From Sipunculus nudus (lineage: Eukaryota > Annelida > Sipuncula > Golfingiida > Sipunculidae), in the NCBI GenBank assembly GCA_026874595.1, contig CM049311.1:73470953-73534952 (forward strand): 64,000 nt of DNA, read 5' to 3'. Under the pieces are notes generated by a model, which saw only the letters and a program-made list of their open reading frames with translations, did not search any database and was not told where the DNA came from. Shown here in pieces: positions 1 to 13,872 of the stretch (within the stretch, counting starts at the first letter, position 1; every line of letters begins with the position of its first letter). The translations under genes and the position numbers were made by a program.

Positions 1-181
1 ATATTTAGTATTGCCCTTTTTTCAAGCCCTATCCTGCATTCGATTAAAATAAGACCCAAGAGAGCTATAGTCATAGGGCGATGCATTTTCAAAAAGTCCG
101 TTTTCTAGTATCACGGTGCGACCTTATTTCATACATTGTTTTACTGCAAAGTGAATGATCAGCTCAAATGAGTTAGCGGCA

Positions 182-218
182 AGTGACCCGTGCGTCATGA
201 CGCTCAGTTGTTGAGCAT
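182..218 (-). mobile_element. Remnant of family-alpha Helitron-like 3' end
   Basis: The reverse complement reads TGAGCGTCATGAC, then a degenerate palindrome and GGGTCACTTG. This is the same 3' tip seen intact at 19470-19498 and 35530-35558. Only the tip is recognisable here. Confidence 0.5.
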
Positions 219-3200
219 GATTAGTGCAAGGTGACAGGAATGTTTGTGTATAATATGCCCTATAAGTTCGCTTTTCTTATCTTATTTTGTGATCAAAATA
301 TTTGTTCGGCATCATGGAAGAGCTAAAAAACTTTGCATTTTTGCAGTATAAATTCGGGTTTCGATGTTGATTTTACAGAAACTTTCATAACAATCGCGCG
401 ACCTGGTGGGTGCTATAGAAACATGGTCTTGAGTCAGGGTACAAAGCCAAGGTTTCAGAACCGTAACAATAAATAAAAGGCCATCAAACAACATTAAAGT
501 CTTCAATGACCCGTCACATGAACACTGCGCTAGTGTATCCATGTGCTCGTAAACAAAGGCGTTGTACTCTGTGTTTGATCTTTACATGCGTTAATACTTA
601 GTATACATTTCCTATGTTTTGTCACTTTGTTTGCTTCAGATAATTATAAGACATCTACATACTAACGAGTCCTTGGCAGTCACGCTTTCATATTAATAGA
701 TTCAGTGAGCCGCTCTGTCTTATATCTCATGAATAATGAATAAGCCTGCAAGTGTTCGGGCTGAAATAAAAACTGAAAATCAGATCCTACGAACAAAATG
801 TAAAGAGTACACTGTTCGAACACAGTCTGAATAAGAACACGTGTGCACCAGGAATAGGATCAGGTTCATCTGGTTTTATTTAATTGGTCAAATTATCAAA
901 AACTCCTGGCAATGAAACACTTTTGGTCCAGAACTAGATTTACTCGCGCATTTGACAGGTTTTTTTTTTTATAAATTTTTAATGAATAAAAACCCAAAAC
1001 AGCTCACTGAATAAAGGTCGGTGAAAGCATATGTGTACAAACATTTTAGTGAGAAGATGGTAATAACAGGGCATCAGTACATAAGAATGGATTAAAAGCA
1101 TATGGTTATATGAACTTAACGATATGTGTGGTAAAAATTCAATTTTAAACATATCGAATACTGAAAATAACACACACCGCAAATTATCACTGAAAATACA
1201 AATATAGATCAAGCCATGATAACACATGAACCAAACGGGTATTTTCATTAGTATAAAACCAGTTCGCCATGTGCATGTTCGATTTTCCACATCCGACATG
1301 GAGTTTTCCCATCAACCCCACGATATATGGCTGCCTATTCATTCACGCAGATTATTTTATAACTAGTTCACTTACGCATGCCGCTCAAGTGTAAGATAAT
1401 GTATAAACGACGTGCGGATGGATCGATGAAAGCTGTTATTTCAGACAAAGAATGGGACTGACATTATAGTTTAATTAATTAAAATCTAACTGTTGACATT
1501 TAGACAGGTTTTGATGATATATCCTATATATATATATATATAATTGTATATATATATTTCAGCAAGTCACGGGGCAATTTTTTTATGTTGTCTGTTTACG
1601 AATGGGTCACAAAGTTGTTATTTATTGTAATGAACTCCTTGGATGTAGAATTCAAAATGGCCGAAAAATTGTGTTTTTTATGTAATTTAGTAGCACCGTG
1701 ATTGGTATTTGTGTATTTCTGAAGTATGAAGTTAACCCCTTTCTAACCTGTCCCGCTTCAGCGGTTCCGATCTGGGCCAATCGAAAGTGGGATGCTTTAT
1801 ATATATAAACTGAGTGGGAAACTCATCAACCGGTGTGATTCCGATCAAATATGTTACATAGATCAAACAGTCCGAAAAGCGGTTTGCCTGGAGAAAGCAT
1901 ATCCTGCATAGAGACCGAGGACAAGGCATCTCTACAAGTATATTTACATAATGAGGAACGTCCATGTTATTTTCCCCAATCTCACATATATAGTCACTGT
2001 ATTGCAAAATGTGCAAATATTATAATCGTAAAGCATTTTCTTTAATTAGATTTTTCTTGGTGGCTCAGGTACGTGAAATATACGTTTATGTTTTAGGGTC
2101 CATATGTAGCTTACTATAGGCCTAGATTCAGGTTTGAAAAAAATACATTAATTTTTAATTACATTTATATCTGTATTAATTACGATTCTTCATCTCAGCG
2201 TTATCTTGTCCTCGTTCAGTTAAACGCGTGAAACCTGTGAGAGGCATCCATATGCTGAATTATTCCTTTGTATATCCTCATAAAAATAAGAAAAAAAAAT
2301 AATATTACAGATGGCTTGCAGTATTTACATAAAATATAATAATACAATATATAATACATAATATACACTTCATCATAATCGTTCTAGAGGGCGCTGAGAA
2401 GCTAAAACAGTATAATATAATATAATATAGTATAATATATAATATGATATATGCAATGTTGTACAATTTTTAATAATAATAATCATACATCAAAGTATAC
2501 CCCGTTTGACGCGCAGTGATAAAACACATCACACTAACTAGCCAGGACGATCAGGTATACAATCTACAGGCACTATAGTGTAATGCCACCCTTTTGATTG
2601 GTGTATACATGAATATACATTGCTATATACACAGAATGGCCGACACTTGGGCCGATGCATAGCAGGACTTCACCTCACCTGTTCACGTGTTTGCCAGGAT
2701 CGTTGATATGTCACATAGACTATAGCGGAGTTTTAACGCGTAAACATTGTAAACGACGATTAAACAGGTCTAACGTACATTCAGTAAAGTGATCCGGTGA
2801 CAATAAAGTTAAGTAGGCACTAAAGAAGCTGTCATTTAAAGTTAACCGCTCCGAGGGCACTGGAAGGGCAGGTGAGAGGTAAAATGCTTGAAACAAGTTG
2901 TACTCCGCACCTACTACAATTTTGTCTTATCTGCTGTGATCTACCGCAGCCTACACCATAATAAGACGTTCATTTATTATTTGACAGGTCTGTGCCAAGA
3001 CTGAAATCATACATACACACCTACGTTTTAAGGTTTAATGGAATGTTAAATGGAAACCACAATATATTGAGATGGACGGAAGCTGCATGTTTTACATACT
3101 TTTATTTAGGATGCATCTACAATAAAGAATTGTGGCTCAAGAAACATCCATGGTTTTGTTTTATTTATTGGAATTACCTAAAACATAAAGCTGAGATATT

Positions 3201-4787
3201 TAACATGTAATTGTTGTCCACACTGCACCTGTCCGAATGAATTTTGAAGCCTTTGTATAAATATTGGTTAAATCCCTATTCCGCGTTCTGTTTATGAACA
3301 CTAATCTTTACAATATTATTATTTTTGTTCTGATTATATTCGGTGTATTCACATTGGCAGGCACTCGCGAATACTTTATTCCCACCTGACCAAACACTCT
3401 GTTCACACTTCACTCGCATTCACTGAATTCGGTATTAAAGACGTTTTGTTCATACTATCCCCGTATTCAATCGAAGTTCGGTCCGCATTTGTTAAACCAC
3501 ATCTGGAGGTAATTTCGATACCGCAACAACGCTATGTGAATAGGCGTTAGCTGTACGTGTGAGCCGAATACTTGTTCGTCAATGCATATACACAATAGTA
3601 AATTTTAACGCGCATGCACTTTAACTGCAAACAGGAGAAATTATTCGAAAAATATGGTATTGAATACGTTTTTCCTCTGATGTAAACGCGAAGTGTACCG
3701 AATGCCGTATGCTGAATTCAGTATTTGTTAACAGAATTCGCTACGCTTGCAGTGTGAAAACGGAAAGTAAACACGATTGCAAAACAGTGAGTATCAAATA
3801 AGTATTATGCAATGAAAACAACGGGAAGAGCACATGCGTGATACATGTTAACTGCCGATGTATCTGAAGCACAATAAATGGGTCAAATACCTACTGAATA
3901 CTGACTTTTAATACGGTTTTCGGAATATAATAATATAATATAGTATGAAAATAACTTTATGTACTGACAATTTAACTATCCAATAAACGAGTTAATATTG
4001 GTCCTTGGATGTTTTAAAAATGTTTTGAAGACCTTAGGTCTCATATGGTTAACATTTATTTCCGATTCACTAAAACAATTCATTAATGTGTTAATGAGGT
4101 CATATTTTATGTCCCAGTTATACTGATATCCCCATGTAAGAAATACTTATATTTATTCGGAGAGGGTTCATACAAATTAACCCACAATGCCTGAGAATAG
4201 ATGGTATGGTATATTATAATGTTTTTGTTAGCGACCTGAGCTTTCTGACAAGATATAGGCCTTGCATGATATCGTTAATCAAATATGGTGATGGGTAATT
4301 ATACCAATAGCAGTAGGAAAATAAAAACAGCGATATAAAAAATACTGTACGGTTCCTGCCACGAGATGACACCGAGATAATAGATTACATGCAAACACTG
4401 TAACTAATAAAACAACATGTGATATAAATCTCATTTTCCATTGATAAACTATGACTTCAAATCTGTCTTATCGATATGAGTAAAAAGGTTGATAAGAAAT
4501 ATACCAAATTTAGCGACAAAAATACTCAACCGCATTTCATAGAAAATACAGGATATAAAAAGCAAAACGGAAATTCAGAATACCTATATATGAGTTGCAT
4601 CACCTCTGTGTGTGCTTCCTACTTTTCTAAACCCTCTTCTTTATAGGACCAATTAGCATTTAACTGCCAATACCTAACCTTTGAAAAGCCTTTGACAAAA
4701 ATTTCTATATTTTTTATTTTTTTTATACTTGTTAATAAAACAAGAAAATATATTAAAATAAACTTACATTTCTCTGCAGAGGCGTTC

Positions 4788-4790
4788 TAC

Positions 4791-4821
<31 letters not shown>

Positions 4822-4837
4822 GACACACATATATATC
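4788..4837. repeat. CA-rich microsatellite
   Basis: Interrupted (CA)n run followed by a short TA run. Confidence 0.9.
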
Positions 4838-6553
4838 GATGATCTTAATAGTTCACATAATCAAATACAATCACTAAGTTTGTCTATTCTCTATGATAAC
4901 AGCACACAACAGTTTACTTGTTTACACTTTTCCCGATCACATGACCGACGCGCACACCTGACATTGGAATGTCACAATTAGCTTAGTCAGCCTTCAGTGT
5001 GTACACATACACAGTTTTTCGCCGGTACCTCACGCGGTCAATCAACACAGTTCCTTACTGAAGCAAGCGTTTGCCCCTCAAGACAAATTCCAGAAAGCAC
5101 TGAAAGACAGGCTCACAGCCTCCATTATAGGATTACTGAAGAAATGTCACTCACAGCTGATGTCACCAGGATTCATCCAGCTCGAAGTATCTGAATATCC
5201 CCCCGTACGACAGTATTCAGTGTTTACTATAGATTCGCGTGAATCCTTGCCTGTTGCTGGATGCACTCACGGTAGGAACTTATCGCCAGATTAACAGTCC
5301 GTCGGTGATCGCGATATCCACTTTGTAGTCCGTTACAGAGGTATCTACGTGGCCGTGCTCAGACGCTGCCGTTATACGCTAAGGAATATCTCTCATATAT
5401 TAACCGTCAGACAACACCTACCTGGCTCGCTGACCCAGTCGTTTGTAACGAGATCTCCATATCCATTGCTTATATTCACCTGCTGCGCTGACGTCAGAAG
5501 TCCTGACCATCTCCTGCCTAATCATCATACAGAACAATAATGCTTGTCATTAACTGTATGAATACTTAATGGACACGCCTCCAGAGAGCAAAGCCTGAGA
5601 AAAAGCAAAAACGCAGGTGCGTTGCTTTTGATGTCTACAATAAACAATATTGCTTTAGAAACCGTCTAGACATAATACGGTTCTAACGGAATTAAACTGT
5701 ACTGATATTAACATCAAATTTGGCATTTGTGTTCTCTACACTAAGTTCTCACGCTAACATATAAACATGATACTCCACATAAATGTACAGTAAATAATAA
5801 AATCAGCATTTGGTCATACTCCTTACTTAAATATATTCAATAAAATATTAAGTCACAGTCCTCTGGTGATAAACATACCAGATTCCTGTAAAAGTGAAGG
5901 ATTAATGTTACTACAATTAATTTTGGCATACAGTGCAAAGAGCAGGTTCCTCGGCTGATTCCCTCCCAATAATATGCTAACGTACAGAAGGTGACTCACC
6001 ATTAATAAAATTTGATGTACATCATTATCTACGTCACTATTGTATTGCTCAAACTGAAAGAAAGACTTATAAAAAGATAACAAGTTGGCTTAAAATTGAT
6101 ATATGGAATAGCCCAGATATCTATCACAAAAGGATCAGATAATACATTATCTCTAATATATAATCAACAGAATGAAAAGGGGAGCGCTTAAGTTATAGCC
6201 CTAAGCGACTTAAAATGTTAAAATGGTGCTAAATTCGAGAAGAAAAGTGGACAGAAAAATGTGAAAGAACAAAGTCATAACTGATTTTTAGAAATATACA
6301 GTTTGTTTGAATAAATGATTACGGTCGAGGTATATTGTGTATATTGCGCTTAAAGAACGATGAATAATACAATAAGTATTAACATAATTGACCAGAAAAA
6401 TATTACATCCCTGAACTATTATATCTGTCACCACCGCCATCGACAGAATGGTAGCCTACCGCATACATCTGTCAAATAAAGGAAAACTGTACTCGTTAAG
6501 TTATTTATATAACAAATCTCAACAATGGTTTCATTTACAGAGCTATGTCAGTA

Positions 6554-6728
6554 CAGAAGAACCTCTCCTTACGGGCACCTCTGTCCTAGGGGCACCTCCT
6601 ATTTACAGCCATTTACCAGCAGTCTCTTGAAAGAAGGTCCCGAAATCTATAACCTCCCTACTAAGAACATTTCTCTATAGCGGGTAAAATGTTCGGTCCC
6701 GTCAGTGTCTTTAATCGGTGGTTGTCAA
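6554..6728 (-). mobile_element. MITE-like element, related to the copy at 36420
   Basis: On the minus strand it reads ACTGACGGGACCGAACATTT, then AGGTTATAGATTTC, then GACAGAGGTGCCCGTAAGGA. These segments occur in the same order at 36446-36585 on the plus strand. The ends are imperfect inverted repeats built on the ACGGRCAC motif. Two divergent copies in opposite orientation support a short non-autonomous DNA transposon, perhaps Tc1/mariner-related. Confidence 0.65.
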
Positions 6729-7578
6729 ATACAATTCTATAAGGTTCTTATACTGGGGTCCTTTCGTTTCCTCTCTGGAAATAATCCTAAATAAAATCCA
6801 CCATAGAATCTGACTTACATCACTTTCATCAGATTGTCGGGAACCAGCAACTATCAATATTTTCTTTTACATTAGGAACACCCTGTGTCCGGCCAGGTAA
6901 TACGCCTTCAGATGTAATGCAAACAAATTAAAACCCAACATAAAATGCAGCATTTACATGCGCGTGGTATATATGAGTTACATATGTCGACAATTCCTGG
7001 GTTATAGTATTAAAAGTATTATAATTATTTTGTTATAATTGATATATAAACAGTACAGTATGGTACATATATGTGATCCCTTTATATTATCTATGTTTAT
7101 ATAAACATGCACTAGCTTTGACAACCTTAAAGTTATATTTCATGTCCCGTGTAAATATTTCGGACTCCAACGCCTCGTGACCCCTGACATAAACCTGAAA
7201 CATAGTGATGTGTTCAAATGGCTCTTGAAACTAGATTCCTTTACCGTAACATTCATCTAAATGAATTATCTCTGGGGGAATGGGTTACCTTTATGCAAAG
7301 AGCATATGTTAGAAGTTTATAAAGAGCACAATAAATAAGTACTCGTTACAGCTAGTGCCAGGCGAGTTGTTTATGGTGAGTTGTTTATTTGAATTCACTT
7401 GGATTAAAGTTCATGAACAAACCATTATTCAATTAGATAAGATTTAAGCCTTGGTAATCATCTTTAAGAAGAAAGCGTACAGTAACAAGGAAACTAAAAT
7501 AAAATAAATCGAAGAGTATGCTTATAAAAGTCATATGCCCGAAGATAGACATGATTTCTTCTGCAGTTAACTTAGTTT

Positions 7579-7582
<4 letters not shown>

Positions 7583-7641
<59 letters not shown>
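7583..7641. repeat. (GA)n microsatellite
   Basis: About 29 uninterrupted GA dinucleotides. Confidence 0.97.
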
Positions 7642-7645
<4 letters not shown>

Positions 7646-7697
7646 CAGACAAGTCATGAGTGATGTGAATAAACCCCAGAGGTATGGGAGTTAAACA

Positions 7698-7850
7698 CAG
7701 AGTGAAATCTGTGTAATAAGACCACTTGTTAGACTGGAAAAAAGTGGTCTTAATTCACGAGTGGTCTTATAAGTCAGCTCAGTTATAACTCATGTGAATC
7801 ATGAATGATTTTTGTTCACCCAAGGGTGGTCTTATTATACAAGATCCACT
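7698..7850. mobile_element. Short MITE-like element with terminal inverted repeats
   Basis: The left end carries AATAAGACCACTTG (from 7715) and the right end carries CAAGGGTGGTCTTATTATAC (from 7821); these are imperfect inverted repeats of about 28 bp. Internal GTGGTCTTA copies near 7744 and 7764 are further relics. No ORF. Size and ends fit a mariner-type MITE. Confidence 0.6.
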
Positions 7851-8239
7851 CTACTTACAGCCAGACTTTTTTTTCTTAATTTCCAGATAACAGGACACGC
7901 GAACGTGTTTTTGGTGCACGGGTTAACTTCAAGACAAATAGACATACACGACGGGAGAATATTATTTGCAGAGAAATAATAATGACAGATGGGTATCAGA
8001 TATCAGGAACCAATAGCTTTACCTTTTAATTTAGCTCTAAAGGCCTACCCAGTACCATTCACTGTAGTTCTTCTGATAAGAGTAGAATAATTTGCATTCC
8101 AGTCTTCAGAAAAAGATCCAAAGTCTCATGTGTGTATATACAAGTATAATTGTGGGATATTGTGTCCACGTCCCACTACACCTTTTGATTAAGTGCGTTG
8201 GTACATATTAATTTGTTTGTTGTCATACACGGTAATTTT

Positions 8240-8276
8240 TAAGCTTAGCTGACCTTCAGTCATGCTGAGCGTTAGC
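8240..8276 (+). mobile_element. Remnant of family-alpha Helitron-like 5' end
   Basis: AGCTTAGCTGACCTTCAGTC followed by ATGCTGAGCGTTAGC matches the 5' hairpin at 17069 and 31930. The downstream sequence does not match the intact copies, so it is a fragment. Confidence 0.5.
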
Positions 8277-9133
8277 ATTGCCTTTATTTGTCATTTCAAT
8301 GAAATAGACACGAGAGCAAATCGCTGAAAAAGGTCTATGAAAGCGTAGCTAGCACAGACTTGATAGTTTGAAAATGCGTGTATAAACACGTACCCATGTT
8401 ATCTAGCACATCGAATTGATTCATGAATAATACTGAAGTAATGTCACACCTGATATGCCTGTTCAAACAGTTGACTCTGGCACCGCTTAGCTGTACGCTA
8501 GGAGCCATGTATCACGTTTTTTTCTGTTTCCATTGCGTTGCTTCAACAGTTACAGGAAATCTTGAGTAGTATGTTGCAACTGCAATATATATCTTCTCCA
8601 AAAGTGTACGTTGTTTTCATCGTTACGTATATTAAGCCCTCACAATGCTGTGTTATCTTCATCAGCTAGCGCATTGAAAGCTGATTATGTGTGTACATGA
8701 TAAAATCGGTACCCAGTGTGTACTATTTCTTCTCATAGCATTGTGGGTCATCTGTGTATAACAATTACCAGACCTTGTACTAACAACTGGATAGTTTTGT
8801 ACAAGTATACAAATTTCTTTGTCAGAAAAGCAGATGTCTGGATACCTGAATAACAAAGGTTTGAATCATATTTTACACTTTAATGGTAAAAATATATATC
8901 CACAAATCGACAAACCCATATATACACAATATTTATTCGGAGTTTTGGGATGCATGATAAATTTAATATCCGGTGGTCCCTGGGGAGGGTGGGGGTTTCG
9001 CATGTTTTATTTTTTAGTTTTCATTCACAGCACGCCATTATTTAAAAAAAACTTTTTTTTTGTCAAATGTTTATCACTTGTTTATCTCTCATCCACGGGA
9101 TCAAGCAAGTTATTCCTCACTTATATAAAGAAG

Positions 9134-9790
9134 TCTGGTGGTCAGCCAAGGGTATATGTTTCTCAGTCACTTCTGCTTTCAAAATTAATGCGAGCATGCA
9201 GGTGAATAATTGTTTTACTTTTTATTAAAGAATTTCGATAAAATTTCATATTTCATAGCAATTTATCGCAATTTCATTGTTTTATTTTTTTAATGAAATA
9301 TCCGAGCTCATTCGAGCTTAAAATCGATACATTTCCACTTAAAGTCAAGGCAAAAATTAATATGCAAGGGAGGGGTGTTAAAATTGATGCGCTCGGTACT
9401 GAGAAAAGTTCACAGAAAACCCATTATTTTGTTATGGCCTTATACAGTGACACATTGTCATTGTCTGGTGGTCAGCCAAGGGTATATGTTTCTCAGTCAC
9501 TTCTGCTTTCAAAATTAATGCGAGCATGCAGGTGAATAATTGTTTTACTTTTTATTAAAGAATTTCGATAAAATTTCATATTTCATAGCAATTTATCGCA
9601 ATTTCATTGTTTTATTTTTTTTAATGAAATATCCGAGCTCATTCGAGCTTAAAATCGGTAAATTTCTACTTAAAGTCAAGGCAAAAATTAATATGCAAGG
9701 GAGGTGTGTTAAAATTGATGCGCTCGGTACTGAGAAAAGTTCACAGAAAACCCATTTTTTTGTTATGGCCTGATACAGTGACACATTGTC
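9134..9790 (+). repeat. 330-bp direct tandem duplication, two copies
   Basis: Unit 1 (9134-9463) begins tctggtggtcagccaagg and is followed immediately by unit 2 (9464-9790) with only a few differences. Short ORFs ending in SLLLSKLMRACR occur in both units because the sequence is copied, not because of a gene. I do not recognise the sequence. Confidence 0.92.
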
Positions 9791-12700
9791 TCGTCTCAAA
9801 TGTGATTTTGCTCGAAACAAAAAAAGTACACCCTTGGTGACGTCTCTGCCGAACGCTGTGGATACAAAACAGAACTCCCAGAGAAATCGTTAGATCACAC
9901 AATGATAGTTTAATTTGATTGCTTTAAGTAGTTGTTATAATAACCGGTGTGACCAGTGATTGCTAACTTTGACGGTGAATTTCAACCAGCTCACTTAGAA
10001 AAGGGATGGTGTCATTATAGAAAATATAGCGATTCAGGAAAGATGGAACCAATTAAAATTTTAATTGAGTAGGCAATTTCGGCCCTCTGACACGAACAAG
10101 TTTACGACCAGCGACTGGACCTTTACATCTTGCATCAAGGACCCTCCTTAAAGTTTTATGAGGATGCGAAAATACTATCGTCATTCTTGACAAGCCTCAT
10201 GGCCTGCAATTACACTATCATTGACATTAGCCAGACCAATCTTTAACTTTTTCAGTATACTTTCTAACAACACCTACCATGAGTTTCGTTTAACCAAGCA
10301 TATTGTTGAATCCCTCTGCATGTTTGTTGAGTTTCTGACAGCACGAATACAAAAATGCATGACCCACACGGGTTTCCGGACTGCAGCTAACTTGTACGCG
10401 ATACAGAAAAAGACTTGTTACCATAGCGACGGATTTTCAGTTTAATTTGTGAGTTCATTCGTATTGTTTCGGTAAATTCATTATTCGTATCCTTGTGTTT
10501 AAATTATCGATTGTTTATCAATGAAACAGTACATTCCCCCCGTATGGTTTATATATAGTCAATCAATAACTTAAGTAAGGCCTACCAGCCCTATATATAA
10601 ATAAATGCGTTCACGGGTAGCCTGTTGAGAGAGCATAAAATCACCTTAACCGGTTTTATACAGCTGTAATCTTTATGATCAACTCTCTAATCTAAATCTT
10701 AACCTCTGCTTGTATTTTCCTCAGGGATTTCGTACAAAAATAAAGAAACATACGAACAGACAAACAGACGTAAAGAAAATGGTTATAATCTTGCCTTCTA
10801 TTGAAACTTTACACCTCTGACAAAAGATCTATCTGCCCAAAATGTATATGCGCACACTGAATACTGGCAGATATATTGAACATTCAAACATTTATGAAGT
10901 TTTTTCCCCTTTTTACACGGTTTTTCAAACTGAAGATCACATCTTCAAATATATTTGGTTCGATATGTATTTTTTTTCAATAAACGTGTACTTAATTCTG
11001 CAGTGTTACAAGTTTTGATATAAAATTCTTCAAATATGACGGTATATATATATTTGCGAAAGCCTTCGGAGTCAGGTGAACCCTGAGTTAATTGTGTGTA
11101 CGTTGCATGGTCGACGCATGCACGGTTTTCGCTCAGTGCACATGCCCTTGGGTATGATGAACGCGCTCAGTTACCGTCAAGACGCGGCTGGAGATAGGTA
11201 CATGTGCCATTCGACCTTTAGAGCATATAATTGGACATTTCTGAACTTGACGAATGTTTATTCAGTATTTATCAATATTGTTACGGCAGCTGAGTTATTA
11301 CTGTATGCAAACAATTAAGATAAGATATGTTTGAAGTATTGACCTCTGCCTTCTTGTGTTATCATGGTCAAACAACAGAAATATCAACCCGTAGTTTGTC
11401 ATTACACCCCGGGGAATCTTCTTCGTATTCCATTCATGTAATTATATTGTCTCTAAACATGTATTCTAAACAAGGTGAATTTTATATTGCTGGACTACAA
11501 ATCGTCCTAAAAGTCTTTTGCTGAGAGTCATGTTATCACATTCAAAGCTATTAAAAACCTACACATTGTTATATTGTAGACAAGATGGATTCTATATTGC
11601 TGGACCACAAACCGTCCTAAAAGCCTTTAGCCGAGAGTCACGTTATCACGTGCAAAGCTATATATCTGCACATTGTTACGTCATGTTATGGTCTGTCACA
11701 AAACCATCCTAAGATACAGGCTGTCTCTGAAAAGGAATGACATTGTGTGAACATGAAATACAAATAATTTTAAATTCTAACTCCTGGTGCGGGGAGTATT
11801 TTATCCAGTATATGTATAAAATATGTATTTGTCCACATTAATATACTAGTATGTCTGATTTATAACTGAACTTTTAATTAATTGGCATCCTTATATAAAC
11901 GGAATTACCTCGTCCTTGCATATAGCAATGTATACGTATGGGACAATGTCTAATGATGGTACATCCTTCATCTTGGAGTTTGTCGAGTCCACATTTTAAG
12001 TCTTTTGAAACCGAGTCCAAGTTTGTGCCAAACTAAAACACATTATTTTACAAATCTCTCATGGCAGTTCATTACAATTTTACGTTATATTTTTTAATCG
12101 GTGTTTGCAGTTTGGCAAAACAAAATCTTTTTCACCAACCGAATATATCACAAAATATTACACCATATACAGAAGGTATAAATTCTTTCAGTTGTGTTTA
12201 AAATTCAAAAGCCTCAGAGCGTATACTGCAGATTGTTTTCCTACTGCATTGACTCAAGAAAAAGTGGCATGATTTCTAGTGTCCTCTCTTCCAGGTGCGA
12301 GAACATGTCCAGGTCGGAGTCCCATTTTTACAGAGTAACATTTTTAAACAGGTTTATATAAAACCCGATTTCTGGACTTTAAAATACAAGTACCACTTCG
12401 TGGAGTAAAAAATCGATTGCCTTGTTCAATTCTGGTTCGAAAATCAATATGGGTCTCGTATAAAGAGAGCTCTATAATCACTTCTTTAGAGGCGTCTCAT
12501 CAGTAAGCTTGTCAGTAAGCTCTTTTGTTGTGTGCCATCTTATTAAGGCTTCTTTCCTTAGTGCTTAACTGTTCGGACCAAGTAAACAAGTCTTCCACAA
12601 GGGTTCCGATTATAGTGTTTATAACACTTTATAACTGTATATAGGTATATCTGTGATCTGTGTTCTTATACAAATTCAGACATCTATTTGTGTAAGATCA

Positions 12701-13123
12701 GTGAAAGGCTGTAAGTGAAAGCCGCTACCGATTGGACACGCCTTAGGTCGTTTAGGTGAAATATTCAAGTAGGCTCGATAGGCCTAATGTTAAAAGGTCC
12801 GCCCCAGAAATTTTGAATGTTTGCTGGATGACTTCATAGTACTAAAATATTTCCTTATATAGAAAAAAGAAGGTGTGCCGATCACAGTAATTATAATTAT
12901 AAATCTTTTATTAATAATCTTTTCTAACTTTGATATTAAATGTTTCACCTTAATTACTCTCATTACAGAGTAATTTTGCTTTATTTCCTGTATGAAATAA
13001 ACCGATTTGCATATATGCTTGTAAACGGGAAAACACATTTCCTGTAAATGGGTGCATTGAGTATATGACGCAATACGTATTGCCATACTCAGGCGATACC
13101 CAGCCCTAATATAGTATATATAA
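9791..13123. other. Non-coding region, nothing recognised except a 110-bp duplication
   Basis: Near 11472-11690 a segment is duplicated once with a spacing of 110 bp (caaggtgaattttatattgc and caagatggattctatattgc, each leading to CGTCCTAAAAG). The copies are diverged. No exon could be supported elsewhere in this stretch, which would also hold any missed first exon and the promoter of the aminopeptidase gene. Confidence 0.6.

Positions 13124-13175
<52 letters not shown>
13124..13175. repeat. (TA)n microsatellite
   Basis: Long TA run about 60 bp before exon 1. Confidence 0.95.
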
Positions 13176-13178
<3 letters not shown>

Positions 13179-13231
13179 TTAAGCATAAGATAACATGAAA
13201 TTGAAGTGAGAAATTCATTTTGAATTTGTAA

Positions 13232-13339
13232 ATGTTATTATCAGTACATGGTTCATTTGTTCTTGCAGTGCTTGCCCTGGTGTGCTACTGCCGGGCCGAG
13301 ATCACCGTGGCCAACAGAACACACTGCGGGGCTGGCGTG
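13232..13339 (+). CDS. XPNPEP2-like: Exon 1: signal peptide and mature N-terminus
   Basis: Encodes 36 residues ending in phase 0 before the donor gtacgt at 13340. The hydrophobic core SFVLAVLALVCYC followed by RA then EITVANRT reads as a signal peptide with a cleavage site near residue 22. The start is uncertain: ttgttcttgcag ending at 13268 is a good 3' splice site in the same reading frame, so this may instead be an internal exon 13269-13339 with the ATG in an undetected upstream exon. Confidence 0.75.
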
Positions 13340-13841
13340 GTACGTACAAGAACTATACTTATTTATGTCCTAATTACGGGAATTTGGATCTCACTATTAT
13401 CTGTTAACCAAATATATATACTGTCCACTACAATCATATACCAAAGGGTCCAGGTAACAGGCCTAATGAGGATACTTATTAATATAAAGGAGGGTCAATG
13501 TACTAGAGTACTGTGGTACTGGATACGAGTGCGGACAGTAAATACATCGGGGTTTGTTAACTGTATCTCCTCGGTCGTACGTCCGTTCCAGTTTGAGGGA
13601 TAAGTAAAAATGTCACTGTGACTTATTAAATAGAGTCAGAGCACCAAAGATAAAACACAATATAAAGAAGTTTGCATATTCATCGCGTGTTGTGTGTGGA
13701 TAAGCTAACCTCGTTAGCTACCAGGCTAAACCCGAGGCCTTGATCTTATGGATGTCGCTGTATAGAAGTCACCTACCGAAGTGGTCTGTGTAGGACGACG
13801 GGACACCCCTATTATTAATGAATATTATATAATATACACAA

Positions 13842-13872
<31 letters not shown>

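Larger units (their letters stand above)
1..8239. other. Upstream non-coding region, no gene recognised
   Basis: AT-rich sequence with many stops in all frames. The short ORFs here have no coding character that I can see and resemble no family I know. It holds a TA run near 1524-1543, a CA-rich run near 4788-4837, a (GA)n tract, two MITE-like elements and one Helitron-like end remnant, listed separately. No promoter could be placed with confidence. Confidence 0.6.
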
